The notes below the pieces were generated by a model. The model was not told the DNA's origin. It made no database searches and was given only the letters and a program-made list of their open reading frames with translations. From NCBI GenBank assembly GCA_026874595.1, contig CM049315.1, forward strand, positions 15,442,164 through 15,506,163: a stretch of 64,000 nt of DNA. Reading direction: 5' to 3'. Each line of letters begins with the position of its first letter. Positions within the stretch are counted from its first letter, which is position 1. The position numbers and the translations under genes are program-made. The DNA comes from Sipunculus nudus (Eukaryota; Annelida; Sipuncula; Golfingiida; Sipunculidae). Positions 1 through 12,251 of this stretch are shown in pieces.

Positions 1-1514
1 TGTAAACAACATGCGACTCGGGATCCTTTGCCACTCATTTCTTATGTTTGCTTGCAATAAAGAGTTTCCGCCACGCGGAACTTTTTCCTTACTTTTAGTG
101 GGTTTCCACGGTAAGTGATTCAGTTATAATCCCTACATACTACATTGTTCCTTACTTTGACTTGTTTTCTACCTGAAATACATCATTTAGTCCACAAAAA
201 TACATTTTTTCTAACTTTGAGTGGCTTCCCACTTCAAATACATCATTAAGTCCCTACAAAACACATATTTAGACTCTTTTACATCCATCTACCTATTGAC
301 AATTGGTGTCAATCGAAGTGTCATTTCAGGAGGATTGGAAAGCCTACTCAGGGATTAAGTAGGGGTCCAACTTGGAAGACTTATGGCAAATTCTCCGAAA
401 AAGGTCAAAGTACACTTAAAGAGAGGTTCCATTGGTCTAAAAAAATTGGTCTCCCCCCCCCCCCCCCCGGGAGCTTCTGTTACTAACGAGGTATGCGTAT
501 TCCCGTTTCTTTCTTTTGGAACAGCTTCCTTGACTTTAAATATACGTTTATCTTCCTTACATCAGTCCATCCTTTATACGTCTAACGATAATAATATATG
601 TAACCAGTCGAAGATATTCGAAAATCTGAGTTCCCCCGCGTTCAATTCTGGTACACAAATGTAAAAATCATCACTGACCAGGTATTTAAGGTAAATACAC
701 CGATGTATCAATATCTTGCCACAGCGGCACAAAATAAATGTAAAATTATTTGTACATATCTTATAGAGACAGTATCCCACTGAAAATTTATATATCATTT
801 TAATTTGTGAAATAAAAAAAGAACCAACATTCCTAATCTCATTTAATGCATCCCCCAACCCCGATAAGAATCCGAGTTACCGGGTTTATCAGGCAGTGCT
901 TTGCTTTGCAGGTTCTTCGGGTTCGGCCAGCAGGGTGGCCACTGAGCAAAGAATTGTAATCAGACTAATGAGAGCATGGTATCGCATTGTGCATCAAGCT
1001 CCAAATTTTAGACATGCGACACCCGCTCTAGCGTTTGCTAATCGTAAGTGAAACGTCTACTCAGCGTGTACTCGGCGAGACGGTTTCTGAAATTTGTGTA
1101 AAACGTGGGTAGGAATATTATTGCAAGTATTTGAAAGTAAACATAGTTCAAGAATGATTTACAGTCGAGTTCACAGCCACGATCAGGCAATTGTTCCACG
1201 GTATTTCATATTTTTTTAAAGAGACCAAATCTAGAGAAGCAAGGTCGTCCGTGGTCGGAGACACACGTGTGTTTTGGGTCCTCTCAAGGCGTCAGCGTAT
1301 TTCCCTGTTTTTTTTTCAGAACTTTGGAATACAAAAAAAAGGCAGAGCTCCTTGATAGTATTCGAATGCGAGGAGGTACCCGAGTTGTTGATAGATAAAG
1401 GAACTTTTGTGAATTTTGGAGCCGAAAATATTGGAAGTGAACCCAGAGTTCAGTAGCAGGGTTTGTAGCTGTCATGGATCGTGAGCAAGTACAGAACGCT
1501 TTATGTTATCCTTA
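1..1514. other. Unexplained AT-rich DNA
   Basis: No convincing exon or repeat end is seen here. There is a 16-bp C run near 454-470, and there are short open frames on both strands that look like chance. If the last GABA-B receptor exon is spliced further (see 6528-6692), a further 3' exon could lie here, but none was recognised. Confidence 0.4.
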
Positions 1515-2797
1515 AGGGCCCCATCACACTAGATGAAGACCTTACGGCGACCACGGCGACCTAGTAGATCACCGTTAGTCGCCCCTCAACATTGGAAAAA
1601 CCCCCCAAGAGTGACTGTTATGCCGCTCTCGCCCCGCTGACACGACGTGTGCTGGCGCCGCCAGCACACGTCGAATCGAACTGGGCGCAGAGAGAGCGCA
1701 GCTCTCACGTCATAAGCGCAGCGGCAACACCGTGCGAAGCGTGTAAAAGGCTCACTAGGGTCACCGAGGTCTCGGCAGCGGCGGGTTAAGTGTGCTGAGC
1801 CAGCGCCGTGGAACGGGAAGGCCGATGCTACCACGTTTACTGGCGATCGACCTGCGCTGTCAGGAAGCTGGTACTGCGCTGCTTGGACACCGATGGCGAT
1901 CGAATTCCGATCTGTCTGCGCTTTTAATCCGCGGCGACCCCGCGGCGGAAATTTTGTCCATGTTCAAAACTGGTCGCCACTCATGGCGTTCATGGTGACA
2001 CAGGCGCTTGAATCGCTATTTGTGTTGATATTGGCTTAAATAGTGTTCAATTTACCTTAACAACAATCCCCTACCGTTTTATGAGCTGTAAACTATGATA
2101 TATCGCTTGCCGATACTTGTTTATTTAATAAATACACAAGGCCGGCATCCAAGTCTGCGGACGGATAGGCAATAATACAACAAATCAATTAAAATTCCCA
2201 AATATTTCAAAGATTTTCGAGGGAAGAAACTTACAGTCGTTAAATGGCCAGTTCTTCATCTATAAAAGCATCAACAATTCCAATACACACGGTGTACCAC
2301 TTGTAATGAGCTTTTATTTGTAACTAGTCTGCATCCATTAAGCAGCTGTTACCCCAAACAAGGAAATCCCCATGTATCTTGGTCAGCAGTAAGGATTCCC
2401 CCCTGGAACCTAACACCTGATTGGTTGATAATTATGGATATAGTAATCTGGGATAAATCTGTCTGTTTGTCGCTTAATGGATACAGACTCAATCGCAGAT
2501 TTGGATGCCGGCCTTGTGTATCTATTATATAAACAAGTACCGGCAAGCGATATAACATGGTTTACAGCTCATTAAACGGTAGGGGATTGTTGTTAAGGTA
2601 AATTGAACACTATTTAAGCCAATATCAACACATATAGCGATTCAAGCGCCTGTGATGGTGACCATATGACGACCCAAGGCGACACTATCTCGCTCCTACG
2701 AAGCTCATAAAAACTTAAGGACACACTGGCTACGCTCTACGGCGATCTGCCCCAATTCGGTGATCGCAGCGAGATCGCCTCTCGTGTGAAGGGGGTG
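1515..2797. mobile_element. Non-autonomous DNA element with foldback arms
   Basis: Both ends carry a related inverted sequence: CCCCATCACACTAGA near 1517 and, on the other strand, CCCTTCACACGAGA near 2783-2796. Inside, about 170 bp at 1991-2161 recurs as an inverted copy at 2491-2667 with only a few differences, leaving a loop of about 330 bp. The outer parts are GC-rich with scattered gcgac/gatcgcc motifs, unlike the surrounding DNA. A perfect 15-bp palindrome with a 1-nt spacer lies at 1643-1673. No transposase frame is visible. The terminal repeats are imperfect and no clear target duplication was found, so the exact ends are approximate. Confidence 0.5.
1643..1673. repeat. Perfect GC-rich palindrome
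   Basis: The arm CGACGTGTGCTGGCG at 1643-1657 is followed by a single C and then by its exact reverse complement at 1659-1673. It lies in the GC-rich left part of the 1515-2797 foldback element and could form a strong hairpin. No function is assigned. Confidence 0.85.
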
Positions 2798-3026
2798 TAA
2801 CGTCGGTTGAGAATTGACGCAAGAGGAATGCCCGGGCAATCTGAAGTACAAGTGGCGTCAGCTGTTTCAGTGCCATTGTTCGGAAGCATGGCGACAGTGC
2901 TATTGACCCGGGGGATATCACAGGAGCACAGTTTCTCAAACAGGCTTGGATTGTGTACATGCTGAAAGAAGCTTCAGTGTTAAGGCTGGTGGGACATAAA
3001 CATAACCCGTTTGCCCGTATTGTCTG

Positions 3027-6000
3027 ATGAAAGTTGGATCTTTGAACGTTAGAGGACTCCGCAAAAGGATGATACGGACTGGTTTATGGTTAATGATAAA
3101 GAAAATGAAAATTTAAATCTGTTTTATATTGGAGGCTTATGTTACACAGGAAGATGCAAAGATATGGGCTAATGAATGGGATGGAACATTGTTCTTCTCC
3201 CCGTATAATAATTGTAGTAGAGGTTAAATTATATGCATATCTAGATTACTTCATGTAGAAGGATTGGCGCAGAATCAAATAAGTGAATACAATTCAAGAA
3301 TTCAGCTCATAAAATCTGAAAGTGATGGTTTTAAATATGCATGTTTTAATATATATGCACCAATCAGTGATAGGGAGAAAATTATTTTCTTTGATCGATT
3401 CAAACATATTGTACAGTCGCTAACTTTCTCGGATGAAAATGTAATTTTAGCTGGAGATATGAATACAGTTATGGAGGAAAGTATAGATAATATATATGGA
3501 GGGAAATGTAATGAAATCGGAATCGTTTAATAACTGTATTTATTCCTGTGCATTAGATGATATTTATAGATCTATAAATAAATATCAAAAGGAAATTACA
3601 TGGTTCAGAAGGAACCCGCTAGCTGCTAGACGACTAAATTACATTTGTGTTGGAAAGGGCTTCTTAATTTATGTAAATAATCTGAAATTGAACCTTATAC
3701 AAAGTCTGATCATTAATTTGTAACTTGTTTTACTGTATAATTGTATTGATTTAGTGTATTGTATTGTTAGGGTTGTTTTAAGAATAAATTATAGTTATTT
3801 GTTAACAAAAAACCACTGACTTCTTTATTCATTCCCCTAGACATTTCACGCTGCCTAGTGTTACAGAATCTGATTTGTTTTTGTCTCCATTACAAAACTT
3901 GTATTCATCACGCATACGTGATCTGTTTATATTAGGTTCCGTAACAATATAGATGAAATAATGAATGAGATATATAATTTTTTTGAATTATACACAGAAC
4001 TTGGTGAATTTGTAAAAGAAAGTACAATACATTTATGGAAAATATAGTTGTTCCTCAATTATCGGATGATTATCAGATGATTTATGTGACAGGGAAGTAA
4101 CTGTAGAGGAATGCACTGAAGTACTTAAGTCTGTGAATTCAAATGCAAGTCCAGGAATTGATAGTCTTGGGCCAATATTTTATCAAACGTTCTGGAGTAA
4201 AATACAACATATTGTTGTTGATTCAGTAAATTAGGCTATGAAAGTTGGCAGATTATCAGCTACTCAAGGAAAGGTATTATTATATTGTTACCAAAAGGAG
4301 GTATATTGACTAGAGATATAGATAATTTTAGACCAATAACATTAACATTTAAAGATTATAAACTTGTGGCAGGCGTATTAGCGCAACGATTACAAAGAAT
4401 TATTAATAAGTTAATAAGTACTGATCAAACTGGCTATATAAAGGGGCGTAGAATATTTCAGAATGCTAGATTAATTGAAGATATATGGTACACGTAGCAG
4501 ACTAAAATACCATGTATTCTTCTAGCATTAGCTATAGCAAGGCTTATTGATAGCCTAAATAGAGATTTCATGTTACAATGTTTAAAATCATACAATTTTG
4601 GGCATAATTATTTACAATGGATAAGGCTCCTTTATAACGATACGCAAAGTTGTGTGTCTAATGCCGGTTGGTTATCAAAGTTATTTTCTCTAGAAAGTGG
4701 GATTAAACAAGGCTACCCTTTAAGTGCTCTACTATTTATTTTGTCAGTTGAGATATTTTCATGTAAACTAAGGCAAGATGTTACAGTTTCTAGTGTAAAA
4801 GTAGGCTAAACGCAAGTAAATTAACACAGTATGCCGACGACCTGACTGTTTTTGTGGAGGTGAGATGTCGGTGTGGAAGGGATTCAAATATGCAACAGAA
4901 TTTGAACAATTCGCCGGCCTAAGATTGAATATGAAAAAAAAAACTTGTGGGATATGGTTAGGAAAGTGGAAGAAGACTCCCTAGCTTCCCTAAATATGAT
5001 ACCGCCGGGTGAAAATGTCAAGATACTGGGTGTCAGATATGCCAATGACAGGTCAGCAGCCGAGGTGGAGATTAATTGGGAAAAACTGTAAAATCCTGGA
5101 GCAAGAGAAATTTAGGTATTCATGGTAGAGTAATTCTAGCAAAGAGTTTGCTGGTTTCATAAATTGTACATTTACTGATGGTCCTGCACCCACATGTTTG
5201 TAAACGGGTGAACGGTATGATATATAAATTTATTTGGCAGGGTACTGGAAAAGGAAAAGAAAATGTAAGAGACGTGTTATGCAGCAGGGATATACGTATG
5301 GGGGAATTAATGTTCCAGTTGTTGAAAATCGACAGCAAAATATTTATATTAAATGGTTGAAAAGATTTATGAAATGTTATGACGATAACATGGTTGTTGC
5401 ATATTCCAACACAAATTTTGCAAATCTTACCCCAAAGGATTATATTTAAAAAATGCCAATGTTTTATCTCAACTTTTGAAAACAGTTTTAGATAATAGAG
5501 ATGTAAATAATGAATTGGCCGATTATCAAGTGATATGGAATAATGTTAATGTTAAATACAGAGGTAATACTTTATTCTTTGGCGATTGGTTGATAAAAGG
5601 TATTGTGCATGATTCAGATGTACTTAGCCATGATGGTTGTATTAAATCCTGTGACCAGCTTAAAGATAAAATGAAAGGTGGTGCGGGTTTTATATTTCAA
5701 TACAATACATTGCGCAGTGCTCTTTATAATCAGAATATAAAGTGTAATGGAGGAATTGTTAAATTTAAAATAAATGGACAACAGGTGTATTAACAGTGTT
5801 TTATTGACCAATGTAAAACCAGCAGCTCAAAGTTTTGGGGAAAAGAAATTCGACCGGAATTTTTTTGGAACAAAATCTGGGAAAATTGTTTACAAGTGTA
5901 CAACAGAGGGTAGAATAAGGTCATTGCAATGGAAGATATTACATAATATCTACCCGACAGGGATTCTGTTACACAAAATGGGGAAAAGAGACAGTGAGCA

Positions 6001-6463
6001 ATGCATCTTTTGCAAATTTAAGAAAGACAATATTGAAGATTTTTTGTTAATTGTGATATTGTTTTTGGCATTATGGAATGAAGTGAGGAAAAAGTAATGC
6101 TTTTCATGGGAAAAAAGTCGATTTAAATGACATAAGTATTAAGTATTCTTTTTGGGTATGAGTTGTCAGTAGTGGGGTATTTTAAATATGCAAACCATCT
6201 TATTTTAATTGGAAAATTATGTATTAATAAATTCAAGTATGGAAATTATCCTAACTTGTTACTGTTGTTTGAAAAAGAATATGAATAACGGCTTATATGA
6301 TCATGTAAACTGAACAAAAAATATATGTATCATGATATGTAGAAATACCGTTGACTTCAGTAGCTACCGATCATATACTCGCATTCATTATTATACTGTT
6401 CATTAATCTATTTGTTAATATACAAAACTATGTATAAATGAAATGTGAAATAAAGTATTTAAA
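3027..6463 (+). mobile_element. Decayed Tx1/L1-type LINE (endonuclease plus reverse transcriptase)
   Basis: The plus strand encodes broken pieces of a non-LTR retrotransposon polyprotein. The AP-type endonuclease begins at 3027 (start MKVGSLNVRGLR) and continues with the pattern FNIYAP and then LAGDMNTV near 3450. The reverse transcriptase follows at about 4285: FRPITLTFKDYK, then DQTGYIKGRR, then SGIKQGYPLSALLF, and the catalytic YADD at 4830-4841. A cysteine pair (CIFCKF) near the C-terminus and a 3' end with AATAAA followed by an A run near 6450-6463 complete the layout. These motifs and their order fit the Tx1/L1 group. Several stops and frameshifts break the frame, and an LTR piece interrupts it at 3729-3951. 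It is a dead copy; the 5' end is uncertain. Confidence 0.85.
3729..3951 (+). mobile_element. LTR 3' fragment nested in the LINE
   Basis: This stretch matches, by eye, the 3' part of the solo LTR at 41043-41908 and the fragment at 39200-39413. It includes the block around TTATTCATTCCCCTAGACA and the terminal CCGTAACA. It splits the LINE between its endonuclease and RT regions, so it arrived after the LINE. Only the distal part of the LTR is present; the 5' part is missing. Confidence 0.7.
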
Positions 6464-6527
6464 AAAAGACCAAAAGGTAGAAAACGGGATAGACATAAAA
6501 TGGACTCGTCAAAAGTATGGAGTTTTC

Positions 6528-6692
6528 TTACCCAGGGTCATCAGCCGATGTTGACCCCCCGGGACGGACGCCTTTACTCGTCATCCCCTCCGGTCTTCCC
6601 ATCATGACTTCATCACTCATGCGACGTGCGTCCGGGTGTTCCAATATCCGCTGTTCCAACGACCGCTCTAACCGCTGTATCTCTTGGTCGAG
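6528..6692 (-). CDS. GABA-B receptor exon o (coiled coil, apparent C-terminus)
   Basis: Codes residues 692-745: LDQEIQRLERSLEQRILEH continues the heptads begun in KRQIVE, matching the GABBR2 coiled coil used for pairing with subunit 1. A Gly/Ser-rich end follows, then TAA at 6528-6530. That TAA lies inside a good donor (CCTGG, then GTAAGA at 6526-6531), so an alternative form may splice past the stop. No later exon was recognised. Confidence 0.82.
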   Translation of the reverse strand, partial: LDQEIQRLERSLEQRILEHPDARRMSDEVMMGRPEGMTSKGVRPGGSTSADDPG

Positions 6693-9600
6693 CTTCAGGT
6701 TAAATAAAACACATATAAAATATAGATGAACGACTGTTATAATAATAATTTATCAAACAATACATCAACTAGTTTTCTAAATATGGTCTCTTGCATTGGT
6801 TTAAGAAATAGTCACGTTAGAAAGTTTAGTTAAATAATCAACTTTTGTAAATTACTGTATATTATAATTTGTATATTATAGTGCATTTTATATAAATTTC
6901 AATTTGTTCAATATTAGCTAAATATGTCAATCTGCATAAGCGAACATATTAAATAGGCCGATTTATGGTACAATTCCGTAAATATATATAACATCTTGCA
7001 GGCTATTTCAATGTTGTGACATAATTTACATCATGGGAGCCTTATAGACGGCTGCGCCATTACCATTATAACCTGTACCTCCACAATTTGACGCTTGTAC
7101 ATCCTGCCATTAAATATAACCTGTACCTTTACAATTTGCCGCTTGCACACCGTCTTTAAATATAACCTGTACCTCTACAATTTGCCGCTTGTACACCCTC
7201 TCAATAAGTATTACCAGTATAACTTGTACCGCTATATTTTTCGCTTGTACACCTGTCAAAAAGTTACCAGTAAAACCTGTACCTCCACAATTTGTCGCTT
7301 GTACACCCTGTTTTGAACTTGAGCTCGGTATATTCCTTCCTTTTTTTCATCCGTAGCAAACCGTCGAGTGTTGGCTGCGACAGTCAAACCTGAACTTGTT
7401 ATAACGGGATCACCGTTGTGCCGCAATATGGCGTATACCTTCATAAAAAATGACAAAATAAAAGAAAAGACTTTATACCGTTTTTGCCTAATTTTAAGCC
7501 GCATCCTTAACGGTTTATTATCCCTGTTGTCCGGTAGCTCAACACACGCAGCAGATTTATATATCTGATTGTAATCAATCTCTGATAAGGTTATTTTCCT
7601 TAGATATAAACTTCGCATATGGCTCTTCCGAATATTTAGAATACACCTATAATCGGACTGCATTGTTGTTAATTGTCTTGGTTATTTGACCAGTGTTACA
7701 TTAGATGATCGACAAATGAATCATCTGATTGTTGATAGAAGTAACTGGTCCTTATTCACGATAGCTTAACAATATTTCATAAATTAATGTTTAGCTGTGA
7801 ATGTTGAATAGATGGTAAAGATAGGGGTTTACCTACTTTAGGCAAAAATAGCAGGCAAAGCATTCCGGTTGTCGACAGAATTACCAATACTGAAACAACT
7901 GCATAGGAGAGAGTAGGCTGCGTGGGTAAGAGAGAGGACACTGCGACGACGATGACGCTCGTAAGGACGACATTATACACACTCATTCCGATATACTGAG
8001 AGTCATTGAGCACTGGGATCTTAACATGGCGGGTCTCCCACGCCATATATACTCCAAACAAAAGAAGTAATCCTTTAAATGCATAGTAAGCTCCCAAGAA
8101 CTTGTCCTGGTGATCGGAGCGACACCTGGCGAGGACTGGGATATATACGATGTCCGGATCTGAATATGAAGGCTGAAAAAAAACAAAAACGAAAACGTTT
8201 ATGTTCCCACATAACGTGAATAATGACGTAACAGTCTTTGTTACGGTCACTGTTGCTATTTCTTCCTCTTTATATAGTTTTATTTAGTGTAACATATATT
8301 AATAATGATAAAATACTAGGTTATCCTCTATATTTTCGGCATGTTTAATGGCAATAAACAAATGCATGGAAAAATTATACGAAAGAATTTTTAGTCGTAC
8401 CCTCTTAGTTTTTAGGTACAGGCTGTACGTATATGGCGCTGTATGAAATCGTAATAAAATGTTTTCTATATAAAAAAAATCGACGTTTTTATTTAACGAA
8501 CCAATAAAGAAAACCCGTAAATTTTTATATAAAAAATAATCCTTTTCGTAATCGTACCACCATGGTGAGGTTATACTCCTGCCGCTGCATGGGGTCAATG
8601 AGTATCCATAGCAACAAGTTCAGAGAATCCAGCACCAGCAAGGCTCCTATCAGCAACAGGAGCTGTTTGTCCTGAAGTAGCTGGAAAATAAAAATCACAA
8701 AGCTTAATGTCAGTGTAATTAATGATCATGGTATAGCGATGGTATTATATATGATGTTATCTGTGAACGGACCAAATAAATATACAAGTGTATAATATAA
8801 TGGGGAACCAAGAAATGTCTTAATTATCTATTAAGGAAATATAACCTCTGTCTCAGCGCCATCTAGTATTCAATCGGTGAAATACATGACCTGTAAAAAA
8901 ATATGTACTTTATATATTCGTAAAACTTTTAATATATAATTAGGGACACAGAAAGATGACAAACATTTGCACTGTTAGCACAAAAAAATGATTCAAGGTT
9001 GCATTTCGCGTCCCTTTTAATTAAATAATATGATTTCAAGTTTGGATATTAGATGGCACTTAGTAGTAGAAATGACATTACTACAAAACGTAACAACCAC
9101 GTTTTTTGTATCCCAGTTTACATAATAAATGTCGCACACATTTACATTATAGTATATTGCATAGGGAAGTGCGGCATGCGGAACGTGTTTGATTTTTCAC
9201 ACATGATAGCAAGCAAATTGTACTGCAGGCCTGTTCTCACTGCAAAATCAGACTATCGACTGCTAAGCTCTGACTTTTTCCCGGGAAAAAAAGATATAAT
9301 ACTATTCATTAAAGCCACCTTTCACCTTTCAAACAAAACAAAAACGCAATCGCGCCAGAAATAACAGTGAGCTTGCGTCTTCCTGTTCCTCCACTCCGTG
9401 TTTACATTTTTTCAGACCTCTGCATTCCCTCACTTTTTTTCTTGTTAAGATGATACCACTTTTTTTCTTTTGTGCCCATTTGCCGTACTCATTTCTGTGC
9501 AAGCCGGTATGACCATATATAAGTAATTTGAGGGTATAGCAGATACGCACATTCGTCAGGAAACTCAGTCAGTTGTTAATACGAAGGTTCCACCAGCATA

Positions 9601-12211
9601 ATTATTAAAAGTTGTCAATCTAAGCCTGTTGATAAATTTGCGGTGTATAATGCTGAATACCAGTCAGTGAATTCGCAAAGGAAAGAGCCCGGCGCCGTCG
9701 TCATAAAGAGCCGAGTTTATCAAGAAGCGGAGCTGATATTTCATTAAGCCGAAGTGAGCCCATTTTGTACAGCTCAGTTTGGCCTTAGAAAACATTAATA
9801 CAAGAAGATGAATCTTTTACAATTGAAAATGCCCGAAAAAAGTTCAGGTTTTGTTATTTTTCTTTTCTTGTCGTTGATAGAAAACGGAATGATGAAAGTG
9901 TTATAAACTATACTGGATATCAGAATTTAGTTAAATTTTAGATGGATGCAATATATCACAGGTAGTATAAGTAACTTGTTTAAATAAAACGGGAACTTTG
10001 TAATATCGTCAAATGGAGAGGTTTTCCGGTCAGTTAACGCCCACGGACATTTTACAAGCTAAGTCGAGCCTCGAAACTCGGCTTACTGCTAAAGGCAACC
10101 GTCTCTTTGTCAAAGCAAGCCGCTTTTGTATGGCTAACAAGGCTCCGGGTTCTAACCAAGGATATGATTTAGACGCGGATGAATAGGCTTATGTTCGTGA
10201 GATGTTAAAAGGCTGAAATCTTAGGCAGAAAAGGGGCCGGTTATACCTTACATCTGCATGGTGCAGTAAATGACAATCGTGTGAACACAAATTAACAGAT
10301 GTGGTGTAAAAATGGCATATTTGGTATTTTAACCTGTGGCAGTTTTGACCCTGGCAGTTTTACTCTGGCTTTTTACCCCTGGCATTTGTACTAGGCATTT
10401 TACCTTTGACATTTGTTCCTGGCACCAATGAACATATACAAGAATTATTTGACTGGTGTTTTAGCTTCGTTCTGTAAGGTAACTCACCTTGCTCTTGATC
10501 AGTCCCTGATTAGCTTTCCTGAATATTTGATGTACTCTGTAAGTTTTTGCGAACATAGCACCGAATGCAAGCGAAAATCCTGCTGCAAACAGGAACGCTC
10601 GAGTCTGGAAGAACAGAAAAAATGTGCGAGTTGTACGTGCACACAGAGTGTTTTTTTTAATTACTACTATATATCTATTTACATACTTGACGCTAAACCT
10701 GTTCTGAAAATAACTGCCTCCGAAAACCTGATTTTTACACCCATTTTTACTTATTTTCTAATAATTCTATAATTCTAGACATCGTATGAAACCGTGTATT
10801 TTTTATTATTTGAGATATATCCCTCTATACATGGAAAGGCCTGATAAGCTGGTATAATAACTACGATTTTCACGTACATTGACGATCTGAATTAGATGTC
10901 AGTTTTAAAGATATACCAGTTTTATAAATTTACTGCGATTTCCCTGGATCCCTGAGACAAACTGTAAATGTTTGATCATGTTCAACGTATGAACTAATTT
11001 GGAATATAACAACAGAAAACACTGCACATATAATTTCAAATTAAGATACTGATGGCTGTTTTTGAGACATAAGTAAGTACATGTAGCATTATATTTTGTG
11101 AAATACCTAGAAGGTCAGTGCCATTGTAATCAAAACAGAAACCCAGAGCAATAAACAGCAATTAGAAACGAAAGTTAATAGCACTTTTGACGCGTCTCAC
11201 TTGAGTTCTCAATGTGTTCTCCGCTCTCACTCCTAGGTTTGGACGGATCATTTAGAGGACCTGGAGTGGTGAACGACCGATATTAAAATCACGGAATTAA
11301 GAAAGGGTAGAGGTCAACGGTGTATTGGCATTGTTGACCAGACAGTGACCGATCCGCGACCCCGCTAGAAAACTGCATCATTTAATTACCATTTCAAGCC
11401 TAATTATTAGTGTTCAGGCAGTTCAGCAACCTTGATTTTCAGACAATAATATCGAAAGATACCTTGAAATTCAGTCGGTGGTAAGATATACCACCCAAAA
11501 CCACCCTTACCCTCATATACACTTCTCTCTTTTAATTATTGATTTATCAAATTTATAACTTTTTACTTGTTTCCTCAAATCTTGACCTCGTGACCTCTTT
11601 CTCTCTTGTCTGTTGGTGCATGTGTCCCTAATGTATCACCTGAATTATAATCTGTTTGACCAAACTTGTACTCCCATGACTGAACCTAAGGATTTAGATA
11701 TAATCAATATTTGTTTTTATGTCATATTGTAATATTTTTGGAGATGTTGCGCATTGAACATTACGTAATACTTACGTTACATAATACTGCGAAGGAGAGG
11801 ACGGAACTAGATATAATAGAGTCGTCGAAGCCCAAAACAATGACCGCCACATAGATCATAATACAGCCCAACACGGCCACGTTGTTCAACTTAGGACTGG
11901 ATAACTTGATATACCTGTTGGCAGAAGACGTCAAAGAAACAAATACCTAGGTTTATCAAATTGTCATTGCTCTTAGGTAGCTACATCATGCAGCAGTGGA
12001 ATGACCCATTGGAAAGCTTGGATTTTTACACGCTTGATCAATGGTATAAACGCAGATCAAATAATATGATGTTAACATTTATTAGGCAAAACTATTTGAG
12101 TGATATTTATTTATTATAAAATAAAAATAAATAAAATATAGTATAAAAATATAAAAAATATATAGTAAATGTATTGTAAAAATACATGTATATAATGTGT
12201 ATATATATGTG

Positions 12212-12251
<40 letters not shown>

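Noticed and set aside
4285-6097. LINE-derived frames as host genes
   Set aside because: They are consecutive pieces of a broken reverse transcriptase polyprotein with stops and frameshifts.
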